Origin: Draconibacterium orientale
GTDB lineage: Bacteria; Bacteroidota; Bacteroidia; Bacteroidales; UBA1556
Reading direction: 5' to 3'
NCBI GenBank assembly: GCA_022736595.1
Contig: DZDC01000035.1
Span: 1 to 21,575, forward strand
Length of the DNA: 21,575 nt
The notes beneath the pieces were generated by a model, which was given only the letters and a program-made list of their open reading frames with translations, was not told the DNA's origin and ran no database searches. Made by a program: the position numbers and the translations under genes. Positions 14,281-21,575 of the stretch are shown here, piece by piece. Position 1 is the first letter of the stretch. Each line of letters begins with the position of its first letter.

Positions 14281-15288
14281 ATGCACAAAATTATGGCAGA
14301 TATATCAACATCTTATCTAGGGCTAAAATTAAAAAGCCCCATTATTGTCGGCAGCTCACTGCTTACTGATAATATTACGAGTATTAAAGCAATGGAAAAA
14401 GCCGGTGCGGGTGCCGTGGTTCTAAAGTCACTTTTCGAGGAGCAAATTGCCATGGATGTTGATTCGATGCGTGTGAATAACATCCAAAACACCTATGCAG
14501 AGGTAGAAAACTACCTTAGCTATTTCACCAAAGAGAAAAGTGTTGGCGATTATCTAAAACTCATCAGCGATAGCAAAGAGCAAACCTCACTGCCAATTAT
14601 TGCGAGTATCAATTGCATGTCGGCAGGCGAATGGGTTAGCTACGCCACTAAAATGGAAGCTGCTGGGGCTGATGCCATTGAACTTAATATCTTGAATCTT
14701 CCAACGGATGCTAATATGGAAGGGGTAAAATATGAGCAAATTTATTTTGACATATTATCCCAAGTTCGTAAAGCAGTAAAGGTACCAGTTAGTATCAAAC
14801 TATCAGCCTATTTTTCGGGGTTAAGCAATTTTGCTAATACCTTATCCCAACAGGGGGTTGATGGATTAGTCCTTTTTAACCGATTCTACGAACCCGATGT
14901 CAACATCGAAAAAATGGAATTAGTGAGCAAATCCTTTAACAGTTTATCCTCCGACAATAGTCATATTTTGCGCTGGTTAGGAATCTTAAGCCCCGTTGTA
15001 AAGTGTGATTTAGCTGCTTCAACTGGCATCGTTGATGGTGAAACCGTGATTAAAAACCTTTTGGTAGGGGCAAAAGCTACCATGGTGGTTTCTGCTATTC
15101 TTAAAAAAGGACCCGGTATTATTACAGAAATTAATACTACTTTAGCGCAGTGGATGATGAATCATAAAATGGAGACTACAGCTGATTTTATCGGAAAATT
15201 AAATCAGAAATCGGTTCGCAAACCAATACTTTTTGAAAGAGCTCAGTTTATGCGCTATTTTCATGATGCAGATTACGTAAAATCATAA
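14281..15288 (+). CDS. Dihydroorotate dehydrogenase-like FMN protein, probably not a true PyrD
   Basis: The 335-residue TIM-barrel protein belongs to the dihydroorotate dehydrogenase-like group (FMN oxidoreductases related to PyrD and PreA). Visible family features are the start ADISTSYLGLKLKSPIIVGS, KSLFEEQ (49-55), IIASINCMSAGEW (106-118), ADAIELNI (130-137), the IKLSAYF strand (172-178) and a phosphate-binding STGIVDGE segment (248-255). Where class 1 DHODs have NLSCPN with the catalytic Cys (Ser in class 2), it reads ELNILNLP (134-141), so the base is absent. Bacteroidota often carry such proteins beside pyruvate:ferredoxin oxidoreductase genes, where the role is unknown. Here it follows the ferredoxin-NfnB fusion by 11 bases, recalling the PreT-PreA pairing of dihydropyrimidine dehydrogenase. 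AGGGG 6-10 bases upstream supports the start at 14281; an ATG at 14293 is possible. Confidence 0.8.
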   Translation: MHKIMADISTSYLGLKLKSPIIVGSSLLTDNITSIKAMEKAGAGAVVLKSLFEEQIAMDVDSMRVNNIQNTYAEVENYLSYFTKEKSVGDYLKLISDSKEQTSLPIIASINCMSAGEWVSYATKMEAAGADAIELNILNLPTDANMEGVKYEQIYFDILSQVRKAVKVPVSIKLSAYFSGLSNFANTLSQQGVDGLVLFNRFYEPDVNIEKMELVSKSFNSLSSDNSHILRWLGILSPVVKCDLAASTGIVDGETVIKNLLVGAKATMVVSAILKKGPGIITEINTTLAQWMMNHKMETTADFIGKLNQKSVRKPILFERAQFMRYFHDADYVKS

Positions 15289-15307
15289 TCTTTAAAATTT
15301 TAATAAT

Positions 15308-15766
15308 ATGTTAGTTTCAGAATTAATAGCCCGAAAAGGTAAACTAGTGTTTACCGTAAACGAAAACATGACTGTTTTTGAAACCGTGAAAAAACTTGAT
15401 GACACTCGTGCTGGTGCCATGTTGGTAATCAATGATAAAGATCAATTGGTGGGGATTGTCTCAGAACGGGATATTCTTTATAAGTGCTACAACTCTGGGA
15501 TTCCTCTTAAAGAAAATAAAATCAAAAACCTGATGACCTCAGCCGAAAATCTGATTGTAGGGAAAATGGAAGATAGCGATATCTATTTGATGAACGCCAT
15601 GTTAGATAAACAAATTCGCCATATTCCAATTTTGGAAAACGATATTATCGTTGCCATTATCTCAATCGAAGATGTATTACGAGCTGTGCTAGATACTACT
15701 GAGTCAGAAGCTAAACTCCTTCGCGAGTATATTAAAAATCCATTTGGGGTACACACCTACAAATAG
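15308..15766 (+). CDS. Stand-alone CBS-domain-pair protein
   Basis: The 152-residue soluble protein is made of two CBS repeats. The first (about 1-62) contains AGAMLVINDKDQLVGIVSERDIL, and the second (about 70-130) contains LDKQIRHIPILENDIIVAIISIEDVL. CBS pairs bind adenine nucleotides such as AMP, ATP or NAD(H), or SAM, and act as energy sensors. No enzymatic domain is attached. It is the last gene before a strong terminator and lies 19 bases after the DHOD-like gene, so it is probably the tail of the Mbx-like operon. A role as adenylate or NAD(H) sensor for the complex or for the flavoprotein next to it is inference from position only. Confidence 0.85.
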   Translation: MLVSELIARKGKLVFTVNENMTVFETVKKLDDTRAGAMLVINDKDQLVGIVSERDILYKCYNSGIPLKENKIKNLMTSAENLIVGKMEDSDIYLMNAMLDKQIRHIPILENDIIVAIISIEDVLRAVLDTTESEAKLLREYIKNPFGVHTYK

Positions 15767-15791
15767 ATACACACTATAATTTATCGTTTAT

Positions 15792-15837
15792 AAAAACCAT
15801 TTTGGTTTGATTCACTATCAAGCTAAAATGGTTTTTT
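15792..15837 (+). terminator. Strong hairpin terminator closing the Mbx-like operon
   Basis: A perfect 12-bp stem is formed by AAAAACCATTTT (15792-15803) and AAAATGGTTTTT (15825-15836). An inner stem, TTGAT (15807-15811) with ATCAA (15817-15821), extends it. The T-rich end of the 3' arm serves as the poly-U tract, and the A-rich 5' arm would make it work on the opposite strand too. It begins 26 bases after the CBS gene stop codon. Confidence 0.8.
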
Positions 15838-15853
15838 GGTATGTAACCTCTCA

Positions 15854-15889
15854 TTTTAGCATGTATGTTCTTCGTAAACTGTGCTAAAA
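15854..15889. repeat. 8-bp perfect inverted repeat, 20-base loop
   Basis: TTTTAGCA (15854-15861) and TGCTAAAA (15882-15889) are perfect reverse complements, lying between the terminator and the next gene. The loop is long and no T tract follows, so it is more likely an operator or chance repeat than a terminator. It precedes the next start codon by about 118 bases. Confidence 0.35.
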
Positions 15890-15988
15890 GTAATTGAAAA
15901 CAAAGATTCCCTCCTCTTGAAAATAATCTGTAACAGTCGTCATTGCAATTATGGCGTAATAGAAACCATAAGTTTAAAAGCTTTTACG

Positions 15989-15996
15989 TATTTTCG
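15989..15996 (+). promoter_or_regulatory. Candidate -7 promoter element for the trifunctional gene
   Basis: TATTTTCG, followed by CA, differs from the Bacteroidota TAnnTTTG consensus at one position. If real, transcription starts close to 16003, which would leave almost no leader for the ATG at 16007 and would favour the in-frame ATG at 16040 as the true start of the following gene. Confidence 0.25.
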
Positions 15997-16006
15997 CAAA
16001 TTGTAA

Positions 16007-19000
16007 ATGTCCTTTTTATCGGTTTTTGGAATTTCATCTATGGCTAAGTTTTTATCCCTAAAGTTTATTGTTGCCTTTCTTTTGGTGCTCTTGGCTTTGG
16101 TGTTCACATTTTCTGTTCAACGGCTTCATTTTAGTGATCAAGTGACCCAACTTGCTCCTCACGATTCAACGCTTTCAAGAGTAAGTAATATATTGGTTAA
16201 CAGTAGTTTATTGGATAAGATTGTGGTGAGTGTAAAGCTCGATTCTGCCAATAGCGATGCCTTGACCTTGGTGGCTCAACAGCTTTCTGATTCTTTAGAC
16301 CGTATTTTGAAATCCCATTCAGGTTTTCATCTGCGACCTGCGGTCACCCCAGAACAAATGAATGAGGTGATGGATTTTATGTTTTTGAACTTGCCCGTGT
16401 ATCTCGATTCGTCTGATTGGATTGAATTGGATACTTTATTAAAGCCGGAAAATATCGATCGGCATTTTGCTTCCATGTACCAAGCTTTAATGAGCCCTGC
16501 TTCTGCGGGTATTAAGCGATTTTTTATGCGAGATCCCCTTCAATTGAATCGGTTTGGCTCTGAAAAATTGAAGCAATTGCGGCCCAATACGTCCATCGAT
16601 CTTCTCAATGGATTTCCATACTCGGTAAACCATGCCACCATTTTGCTTTTCATCGAAAACGATCATAAACCCTCCACTGCCGAAGTCAATCTTTTGGTTA
16701 AGGATTTAAATTCGATTCAAACCCAACTTGAGCTACACAATCAAGCTCAAACCAAAGCAAACATTGATTTCTTTGGGGCTCCACTTGTGGCGGCAGGGAA
16801 TCAAAACCAAATAGTGAAAGACGTGATGCTAACGGTTAGCTTGGCTTTAATTTCCTTGCTTTTGCTTTTTATTTACTATTTTAAAGCCAAGCGCGCAGGC
16901 TTTATCCTAATTCTTCCCACCATTTTAGCGGCTTTTAGTGCATTGGGTATTATGAGTTTTTTTACCCATGAAATTTCGTTGATAAGTATTGGCATTGCTT
17001 CCGTTTTACTGGGAATTTCAGTGGATTTTGCCATTCACTTTTACAATCATTATCGACATACATTAAGTATTACTAAAACCAGAAAGGAACTTTGGCAATC
17101 TATTTTAATGAGTAGTGCCACCACTGCGGCTGCATTTTTTAGCTTGGCAAGCCTTCATTCGGTGGCCATGAGCCAATTGGGGTTGTTTCTCGGTATTAGC
17201 ATTCTGTTGAGCGCGGGTTTTACTTTATTTGTGCTGCCCATTTTTTTGCCCAAAACACCAAGGACAATTCAATCGAGAAACTTTGTCGATGCCTTGGCAG
17301 GTTACGATTTGAGTAGAAACAAAATCATTGTTGTAGTGGTGGTATTGGTTTCGGGAGCTTTTGTGGTGCTTTGGCCCCAGCCCCATTTTGAGCGCCAGCT
17401 TGATAGCAGTAATTTTATGAGTCCAGAGCTTAAAGCGTCAGAACAAAATTTGAATGCCATTACAGGCCTTGATAGCAGTCGCAATATGTTGTTGGTGGGC
17501 AATGGGAGCAACTTGGATGAAGTACTTTCGCAATTCGAAAGGAGGCAAAAGGACTTGGATCGCCTGCAAAATCAAGGGAAATTAAATTACTACCTGCAAC
17601 AGTTCAAGTTGTTGCCTTCCAAAAAACTTCAATATCAACGCATTGCACGTTGGAAGGCTTTTTGGACACCGGAAAAAAGGTCGGATTTGGAGGCAAACTT
17701 AAATAGAAATTATGCAAAATACGGTTTCAATCCTCAGATATTTACTTCATTTCCAGATTGGTTAAAAGGTGATTTTCAGGTTCATGAACCAGAGCAAAAC
17801 CCCATTTATGGTTTATTTGTTAAAGATTTTGTGATTAAAAGTCCTCAACAGGTTCAACTCTTGACTCAAATCAATGTTCCCAAAAATTATGAGATGCAGC
17901 AAGGTGTGGTAGAGGTTTTAACTCAAGGATCCTTTTTTGTGGCTGATGCACGTAGGTATGCCCATGAGCTTATGAACCATCTCAATGATGCCTTTAATAA
18001 GTTGGCTTGGTGGTCATTGTTGTTGGTTTTTGTGATTCTGTGGGTTGGTTTTGGCCGTATTGAATTGGCACTGATAAGTTTTACTCCCATTGCTTTTGCT
18101 TGGGTTTGGATGCTTAACTTTATGCACTTTCTCGGGCTAGAGTTCAATATTTTTAATGTAATCATCATCAGTTTTGTTTTTGGGCTTGGCATCGATTACA
18201 GTATTTTTTACCTTCAGTCGTTAATTCAGCAACATCGTATTGGAACGCAAAACGAAAAGCAAGTGCGAAGCTCCATATTCTTAAGTGTTTTAACCACCAT
18301 TTTAGGGATTGGCGTGTTGATATTTGCAAAGCATCCTGCTTTAAAAAGCATTGCAATGGTTTCGATAACCAGCATTTTTACAATTATAGTGCTTACCTTG
18401 GTTTTAATTCCAGTGGCCTTTCGCTGGCTGGTGGAATGGAAAGGGAATAAGCGTTTTCAACCCATTACCTTCCAGGATTTTATACTCTCATTGGTGTTTT
18501 TTACAGTTTACGTTACGGGTTCACTTACCATGACGCTTTTGGTTCCTTTCTTTTTGCTTTTCCCTGCTCCAAAAAAGACTAAAAAGCGAGTATTTCGATA
18601 TTTGATTCGATTCTTTTCGGCTCATATTTTTTTGCATCCTACCATTTCCATTCGCATCCTCAACGAATATAAAGAAAAGTTTACAACCCCTTCCATAGTC
18701 ATTGCCAATCACCAAAGCGTTATCGATATTATGTTGATGCTGCTATTAAGTCCTAAAATTCTTATTGTTACCAACGAAAGGGTATGGAAACATTGGCTTT
18801 GGGGCGCCATATTGCGCTACGCCGACTATTACCCTGCCTTTTCTGGTTACGACCAGATGCTCTCTAAACTTAAAAAAAGTGTTGAAGATGGCTATTCTTT
18901 AATGATTTTTCCAGAAGGAACTCGTTCGCCAGATGGCGAAATCAAACGTTTTCATAAAGGAGCATTTTATTTGGCTCAAGAGCTCAATATTCCTATTTTG

Positions 19001-19852
19001 CCCATTGTTTTGCACGGGGTGAATTTCAGTTTAAGTAAGAAGGAATTTTTCTTGTTTAGTGGTAACATCACCATGAAAATATTGAAACCAATAGAACTTC
19101 AAGCGTTGCCTTTTGACCAAGGATTACAGCAGGTGGCTAAAGAAATGACTTACTTTTATCGCAACCAATTGGCTCAGATGAAGCAAGAATATGGTACGAT
19201 TTATTTTCATGCCAAGCATCTAAAGCGTGCTTTCATATACAAAGGGCCGGTGTTGGAGTGGTATTTTAAAATAAAACTGCGAATGGAAAAATCCTACAAG
19301 ATTTTTGATTCTCAGATACCTTTGAAAGCCGAAATTCTGGATTTAGGCTGTGGCTACGGATTTCTAAGTTTAATGCTTGCCTTAAGGTCTGGCGATAGGA
19401 AAATCAACGCTTTTGACTTTGATGCTGAAAAAATACAAACGGCTCAAAACGTAAGTTTAAGGCCTCGTAATTTGCAATTTGCAGTGGCCGATTTGCAAAG
19501 TTTTGATGTGCCCAAAGCGGATGTAATTTTGCTGCTCGACACCCTGCACTACCTCACCAAGGAAGCTCAGGAAAATAATCTTATTCAATGTTTTAAAGCC
19601 TTGAATACTGGAGGACAATTGTGGGTGAGAGATGGAAATACGGAGATGGAATCCCTTCACAAGAATACACAAAATACAGAAAAATGGAGTACTGGAATTG
19701 GATTCAATAAGGCAAAATACAAAGACATGAATTTTGTTTCAGAGTCATGGTTGATTCAAATGGCTCAGGAGCATGGAATGGAATTAACACTCATTGAGCA
19801 AAGCAAAAAACTATCAAATCGATTGTACTTAATACAAGTGAAAACCAGTTAA
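16007..19852 (+). CDS. Trifunctional MMPL transporter / lysophospholipid acyltransferase / SAM methyltransferase fusion
   Basis: The 1281-residue protein combines three activities. Residues 1 to about 830 are an MMPL/RND-type exporter: an N-terminal helix (16-37), a large periplasmic domain, a helix bundle about 270-415 with GISVDFAIHFYNHY, a second periplasmic domain, and a second bundle about 670-830 with GLGIDYSIFYLQSL. Residues about 880-1070 are a PlsC-type 1-acylglycerol-phosphate acyltransferase with the catalytic H902-x4-D907 (NHQSVID) and the glycerophosphate motif FPEGTRS (968-974). Residues about 1095-1281 are a class I methyltransferase with D1112-L-G-C-G-Y-G1118 for SAM binding. 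This architecture is known in Bacteroidota, typically in flexirubin/aryl-polyene clusters, where the product would be esterified, methylated and moved to the outer membrane. The methyl acceptor is unknown. ATG 16007 is used; ATG 16040, encoding MAKFLSLKF, is a good alternative. The next gene follows by 1 base. Confidence 0.88.
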   Translation: MSFLSVFGISSMAKFLSLKFIVAFLLVLLALVFTFSVQRLHFSDQVTQLAPHDSTLSRVSNILVNSSLLDKIVVSVKLDSANSDALTLVAQQLSDSLDRILKSHSGFHLRPAVTPEQMNEVMDFMFLNLPVYLDSSDWIELDTLLKPENIDRHFASMYQALMSPASAGIKRFFMRDPLQLNRFGSEKLKQLRPNTSIDLLNGFPYSVNHATILLFIENDHKPSTAEVNLLVKDLNSIQTQLELHNQAQTKANIDFFGAPLVAAGNQNQIVKDVMLTVSLALISLLLLFIYYFKAKRAGFILILPTILAAFSALGIMSFFTHEISLISIGIASVLLGISVDFAIHFYNHYRHTLSITKTRKELWQSILMSSATTAAAFFSLASLHSVAMSQLGLFLGISILLSAGFTLFVLPIFLPKTPRTIQSRNFVDALAGYDLSRNKIIVVVVVLVSGAFVVLWPQPHFERQLDSSNFMSPELKASEQNLNAITGLDSSRNMLLVGNGSNLDEVLSQFERRQKDLDRLQNQGKLNYYLQQFKLLPSKKLQYQRIARWKAFWTPEKRSDLEANLNRNYAKYGFNPQIFTSFPDWLKGDFQVHEPEQNPIYGLFVKDFVIKSPQQVQLLTQINVPKNYEMQQGVVEVLTQGSFFVADARRYAHELMNHLNDAFNKLAWWSLLLVFVILWVGFGRIELALISFTPIAFAWVWMLNFMHFLGLEFNIFNVIIISFVFGLGIDYSIFYLQSLIQQHRIGTQNEKQVRSSIFLSVLTTILGIGVLIFAKHPALKSIAMVSITSIFTIIVLTLVLIPVAFRWLVEWKGNKRFQPITFQDFILSLVFFTVYVTGSLTMTLLVPFFLLFPAPKKTKKRVFRYLIRFFSAHIFLHPTISIRILNEYKEKFTTPSIVIANHQSVIDIMLMLLLSPKILIVTNERVWKHWLWGAILRYADYYPAFSGYDQMLSKLKKSVEDGYSLMIFPEGTRSPDGEIKRFHKGAFYLAQELNIPILPIVLHGVNFSLSKKEFFLFSGNITMKILKPIELQALPFDQGLQQVAKEMTYFYRNQLAQMKQEYGTIYFHAKHLKRAFIYKGPVLEWYFKIKLRMEKSYKIFDSQIPLKAEILDLGCGYGFLSLMLALRSGDRKINAFDFDAEKIQTAQNVSLRPRNLQFAVADLQSFDVPKADVILLLDTLHYLTKEAQENNLIQCFKALNTGGQLWVRDGNTEMESLHKNTQNTEKWSTGIGFNKAKYKDMNFVSESWLIQMAQEHGMELTLIEQSKKLSNRLYLIQVKTS

Positions 19853-19853
19853 T

Positions 19854-21380
19854 ATGACAGAATTAGAAAAGGAAGTTCCTAAAAAATATGATTTTGCCAT
19901 TATTGGTGGTGGCTTAGGTGGCCTTATCGTAGCGCAAATTCTAAGTAAAGAAGGGAAAAGTGTCGTTGTTTTAGAAAAAAACAAACATCTCGGTGGAGTG
20001 ATACAAGGTTTTAAACGACATGGAGTTACCTTTGATACAGGAGCCCATTACATCGGTGGATTTGAGCCAGGCCAAAACCTATACCAATACTTTAAATACC
20101 TCGAAATACATGATAAGTTGGTGTTGGAATCATTGAGCAAGGATGGTTTTGATCGCTTTCATTTTGCCCAAAGTGGCAAAACTTATAGCTATGGACAAGG
20201 TTACGAAAACTTTGTGGAGATTCTAAGTCAGGATTTTCCCGAACATCGAGCTGCCATTCAAAAGTATGTGGACGAAATTAGAAAAGTGGGCGAGTACTAC
20301 CATTTGTACAGTCTCAAGCCTGTAGATCAATTGGAACAGCGGCTTAATTTTGACCATATTTATAAAAGTGTAAAGGCATTTATGGATGAAATTACTACCG
20401 ATCCTGAGTTACGCAGAGTGTTGTTAGCAAGTAATTTGGTTTATGCTGGGGATGAAGAAGTTACGCCTTGGTACATCCATGCCCTCATCCTTAATAGTTA
20501 CATTCAAAGTTCTCATCGTTTTGTGGGTGGAGCTTCACAAATGGCGCTGCAGCTTGCACTGAGAATCCGTGAAAGGGGCAATGACGTAATCACAAAAGCC
20601 GAAGTGATAGGTTTTAATTTCGGCGAAGGGCGCAACATTCAATCAGTTCAATTGCAAGATGGAACACAGGTTTTTGCCGACAATTTCATTTCCAATATGC
20701 ACCCCAGCACCACCATGAAGATGATTCCCCCTGACCGAATACGCAAGACTTTTCGGGAGCGTATCTTGAATATGAAAAATACCTATTCCATTTTTTCAGT
20801 TTATCTTGTCCTTAAGCCCGATTCTTTCCCAAATCTTGACCATAATCTGTATTTTTTTAGAGAGGATAAAATTTGGAATTTGCATCAAGATATCAAGCAA
20901 TGGCCTCCTGCATTTATGATGCTCACTCAAACTGCGAAACCCAACGAAAAGTATGCTTCAGGTATTACTTCCATTTGCCCGATGAATTACGAATGGGTTA
21001 AAAAATGGGAATCCTCAAATCTAAAAAATCGGCCTCAGGAATATTACGAATTTAAGGAAGAAATGCTACAACGTTACCTCGATGTTTTAGAGAGTTATTA
21101 CCCCGGATTGCGTGACAATATTGTTCATGCCGAAGCCAATACGCCTTTAACTTATTACCACTACACCCACACTCCTGAAGGTTCATTGTACGGTATTATT
21201 CACGATTCCAATGATCCACTTCGTACCCATATTGCTCCCGCTACCAAAATTCCAAATCTAAGTCTTGTGGGGCAAAATATTGATGTTCACGGAGTTCTTG
21301 GTGTTACCGTGGGTTCCTTTATGGCGGCAGGATTGCATCTTAACCTCGAAAACTTAATAGATCAGGTACGAAATGCATAG
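19854..21380 (+). CDS. Phytoene desaturase-like NAD(P)/FAD-dependent oxidoreductase
   Basis: The 508-residue flavoprotein belongs to the CrtI/phytoene desaturase-like and retinol-saturase-like group. It has the N-terminal FAD motif FAIIGGGLGGLIVAQIL (about 15-31), then EKNKHLGGVIQGF, TFDTGAHYIGG (about 59-69), a substrate region with a VGGASQMALQLA segment in the middle, and the C-terminal FAD-closing segment VGQNIDVHGVLGVTVGSFMA. Members of this family are common in flexirubin-type gene clusters next to the MMPL-acyltransferase fusion, where they presumably oxidise or isomerise a polyene or lipid intermediate; the reaction is not established to my knowledge. The start lies 1 base after the preceding stop codon, so the two genes are translationally coupled. 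No carotenoid synthase gene is visible in the window. Confidence 0.85.
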   Translation: MTELEKEVPKKYDFAIIGGGLGGLIVAQILSKEGKSVVVLEKNKHLGGVIQGFKRHGVTFDTGAHYIGGFEPGQNLYQYFKYLEIHDKLVLESLSKDGFDRFHFAQSGKTYSYGQGYENFVEILSQDFPEHRAAIQKYVDEIRKVGEYYHLYSLKPVDQLEQRLNFDHIYKSVKAFMDEITTDPELRRVLLASNLVYAGDEEVTPWYIHALILNSYIQSSHRFVGGASQMALQLALRIRERGNDVITKAEVIGFNFGEGRNIQSVQLQDGTQVFADNFISNMHPSTTMKMIPPDRIRKTFRERILNMKNTYSIFSVYLVLKPDSFPNLDHNLYFFREDKIWNLHQDIKQWPPAFMMLTQTAKPNEKYASGITSICPMNYEWVKKWESSNLKNRPQEYYEFKEEMLQRYLDVLESYYPGLRDNIVHAEANTPLTYYHYTHTPEGSLYGIIHDSNDPLRTHIAPATKIPNLSLVGQNIDVHGVLGVTVGSFMAAGLHLNLENLIDQVRNA

Positions 21381-21451
21381 CAAAGAGTTTTTTTTTATTT
21401 TAGCACTTACCTTTAAAAGCTCCTTGGAGCAATGTAATTGAATACAAAAGC

Positions 21452-21575
21452 ATGAAAAAAATTAACAATAGAATCGTTGCCGGAGGCTTTATCGAAGACC
21501 AGAACAAGAGCGCACTTGAAGCAAAATTTGAGGCCCAAAAAATAGCTTTTGCTCCCATCATGTTTCAAGCAGCAT
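21452..21575 (+). CDS. Probable class I SAM-dependent methyltransferase, N-terminus only (cut by the window end)
   Basis: Forty-one codons are visible before the window ends. The protein starts MKKINNRIVAGG and continues with a FEAQKIAFAPIMFQAA segment. This N-terminus resembles the dimerisation region of O-methyltransferase-like proteins found in Bacteroidota flexirubin loci, but no catalytic motif is in view, so the call rests on recognition of the N-terminus and on the neighbourhood. A TATTTTAG element (21396-21403), one mismatch from the -7 consensus, lies 48 bases upstream after a T9 run (21388-21396), so the gene may have its own promoter. Confidence 0.5.
   Translation, partial: MKKINNRIVAGGFIEDQNKSALEAKFEAQKIAFAPIMFQAA

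Noticed and set aside
14281..15288. True dihydroorotate dehydrogenase (pyrD)
   Set aside because: The catalytic Cys/Ser motif is missing and no pyrimidine genes are adjacent.

Overview
The window looks like a chromosomal segment of an anaerobic or facultatively anaerobic member of the Bacteroidota. This rests on the AT-rich composition, mostly weak or absent Shine-Dalgarno sequences, short motifs resembling the Bacteroidota -7 element (TAnnTTTG), and a gene set typical of that phylum, including a flexirubin/aryl-polyene-type locus at the right end. All genes are on the + strand. No RNA genes, CRISPR arrays or mobile elements were recognised.

Region 1 (about 1-3040) is a two-gene respiratory module. 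It holds a membrane-anchored octaheme cytochrome c of the tetrathionate-reductase (OTR) family and a cytochrome b561-like membrane protein with a C-terminal PAS domain. A hairpin terminator follows. Region 2 (2950-3466) is a 517-bp gene-free interval with a 26-bp near-perfect palindrome that could be an operator.

Region 3 (3467-14269, probably extending to 15766) is the core: a tightly packed operon for an Mrp-antiporter-linked, complex I-like membrane oxidoreductase. The gene order (MrpE, F, G, MbhD, MbhE-F, MrpC, two MrpD modules, NuoH, NuoB, NuoC, NuoD, NuoI) follows the Mbx/Mbs type (also called energy-converting-hydrogenase-related, Ehr) rather than true Mbh hydrogenase or complex I. Both [NiFe]-binding CxxC motifs of the large subunit have become CxxE, so it should not be a hydrogenase. 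The NuoB-like subunit keeps only one of the two tandem N2-cluster cysteines. Two antiporter-like subunits are fused into one 1045-residue protein. The NuoI-like ferredoxin subunit is fused to an NfnB/GltD-like flavoprotein, which would wire the complex directly to NAD(P)H. Downstream are a dihydroorotate-dehydrogenase-like flavoprotein lacking the usual catalytic Cys/Ser and a CBS-pair protein, closed by a strong hairpin terminator. The inferred job is coupling electron transfer between ferredoxin, NAD(P)H and possibly a sulfur substrate to Na+/H+ translocation.

Region 4 (16007-21575) starts a separate transcription unit. It encodes a trifunctional fusion (MMPL-type transporter, PlsC-like acyltransferase, SAM methyltransferase), a phytoene-desaturase-like FAD oxidoreductase, and the start of a probable methyltransferase cut by the window end. 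This set is characteristic of the edge of a Bacteroidota flexirubin/aryl-polyene pigment cluster, whose ketosynthase genes would lie beyond the window.
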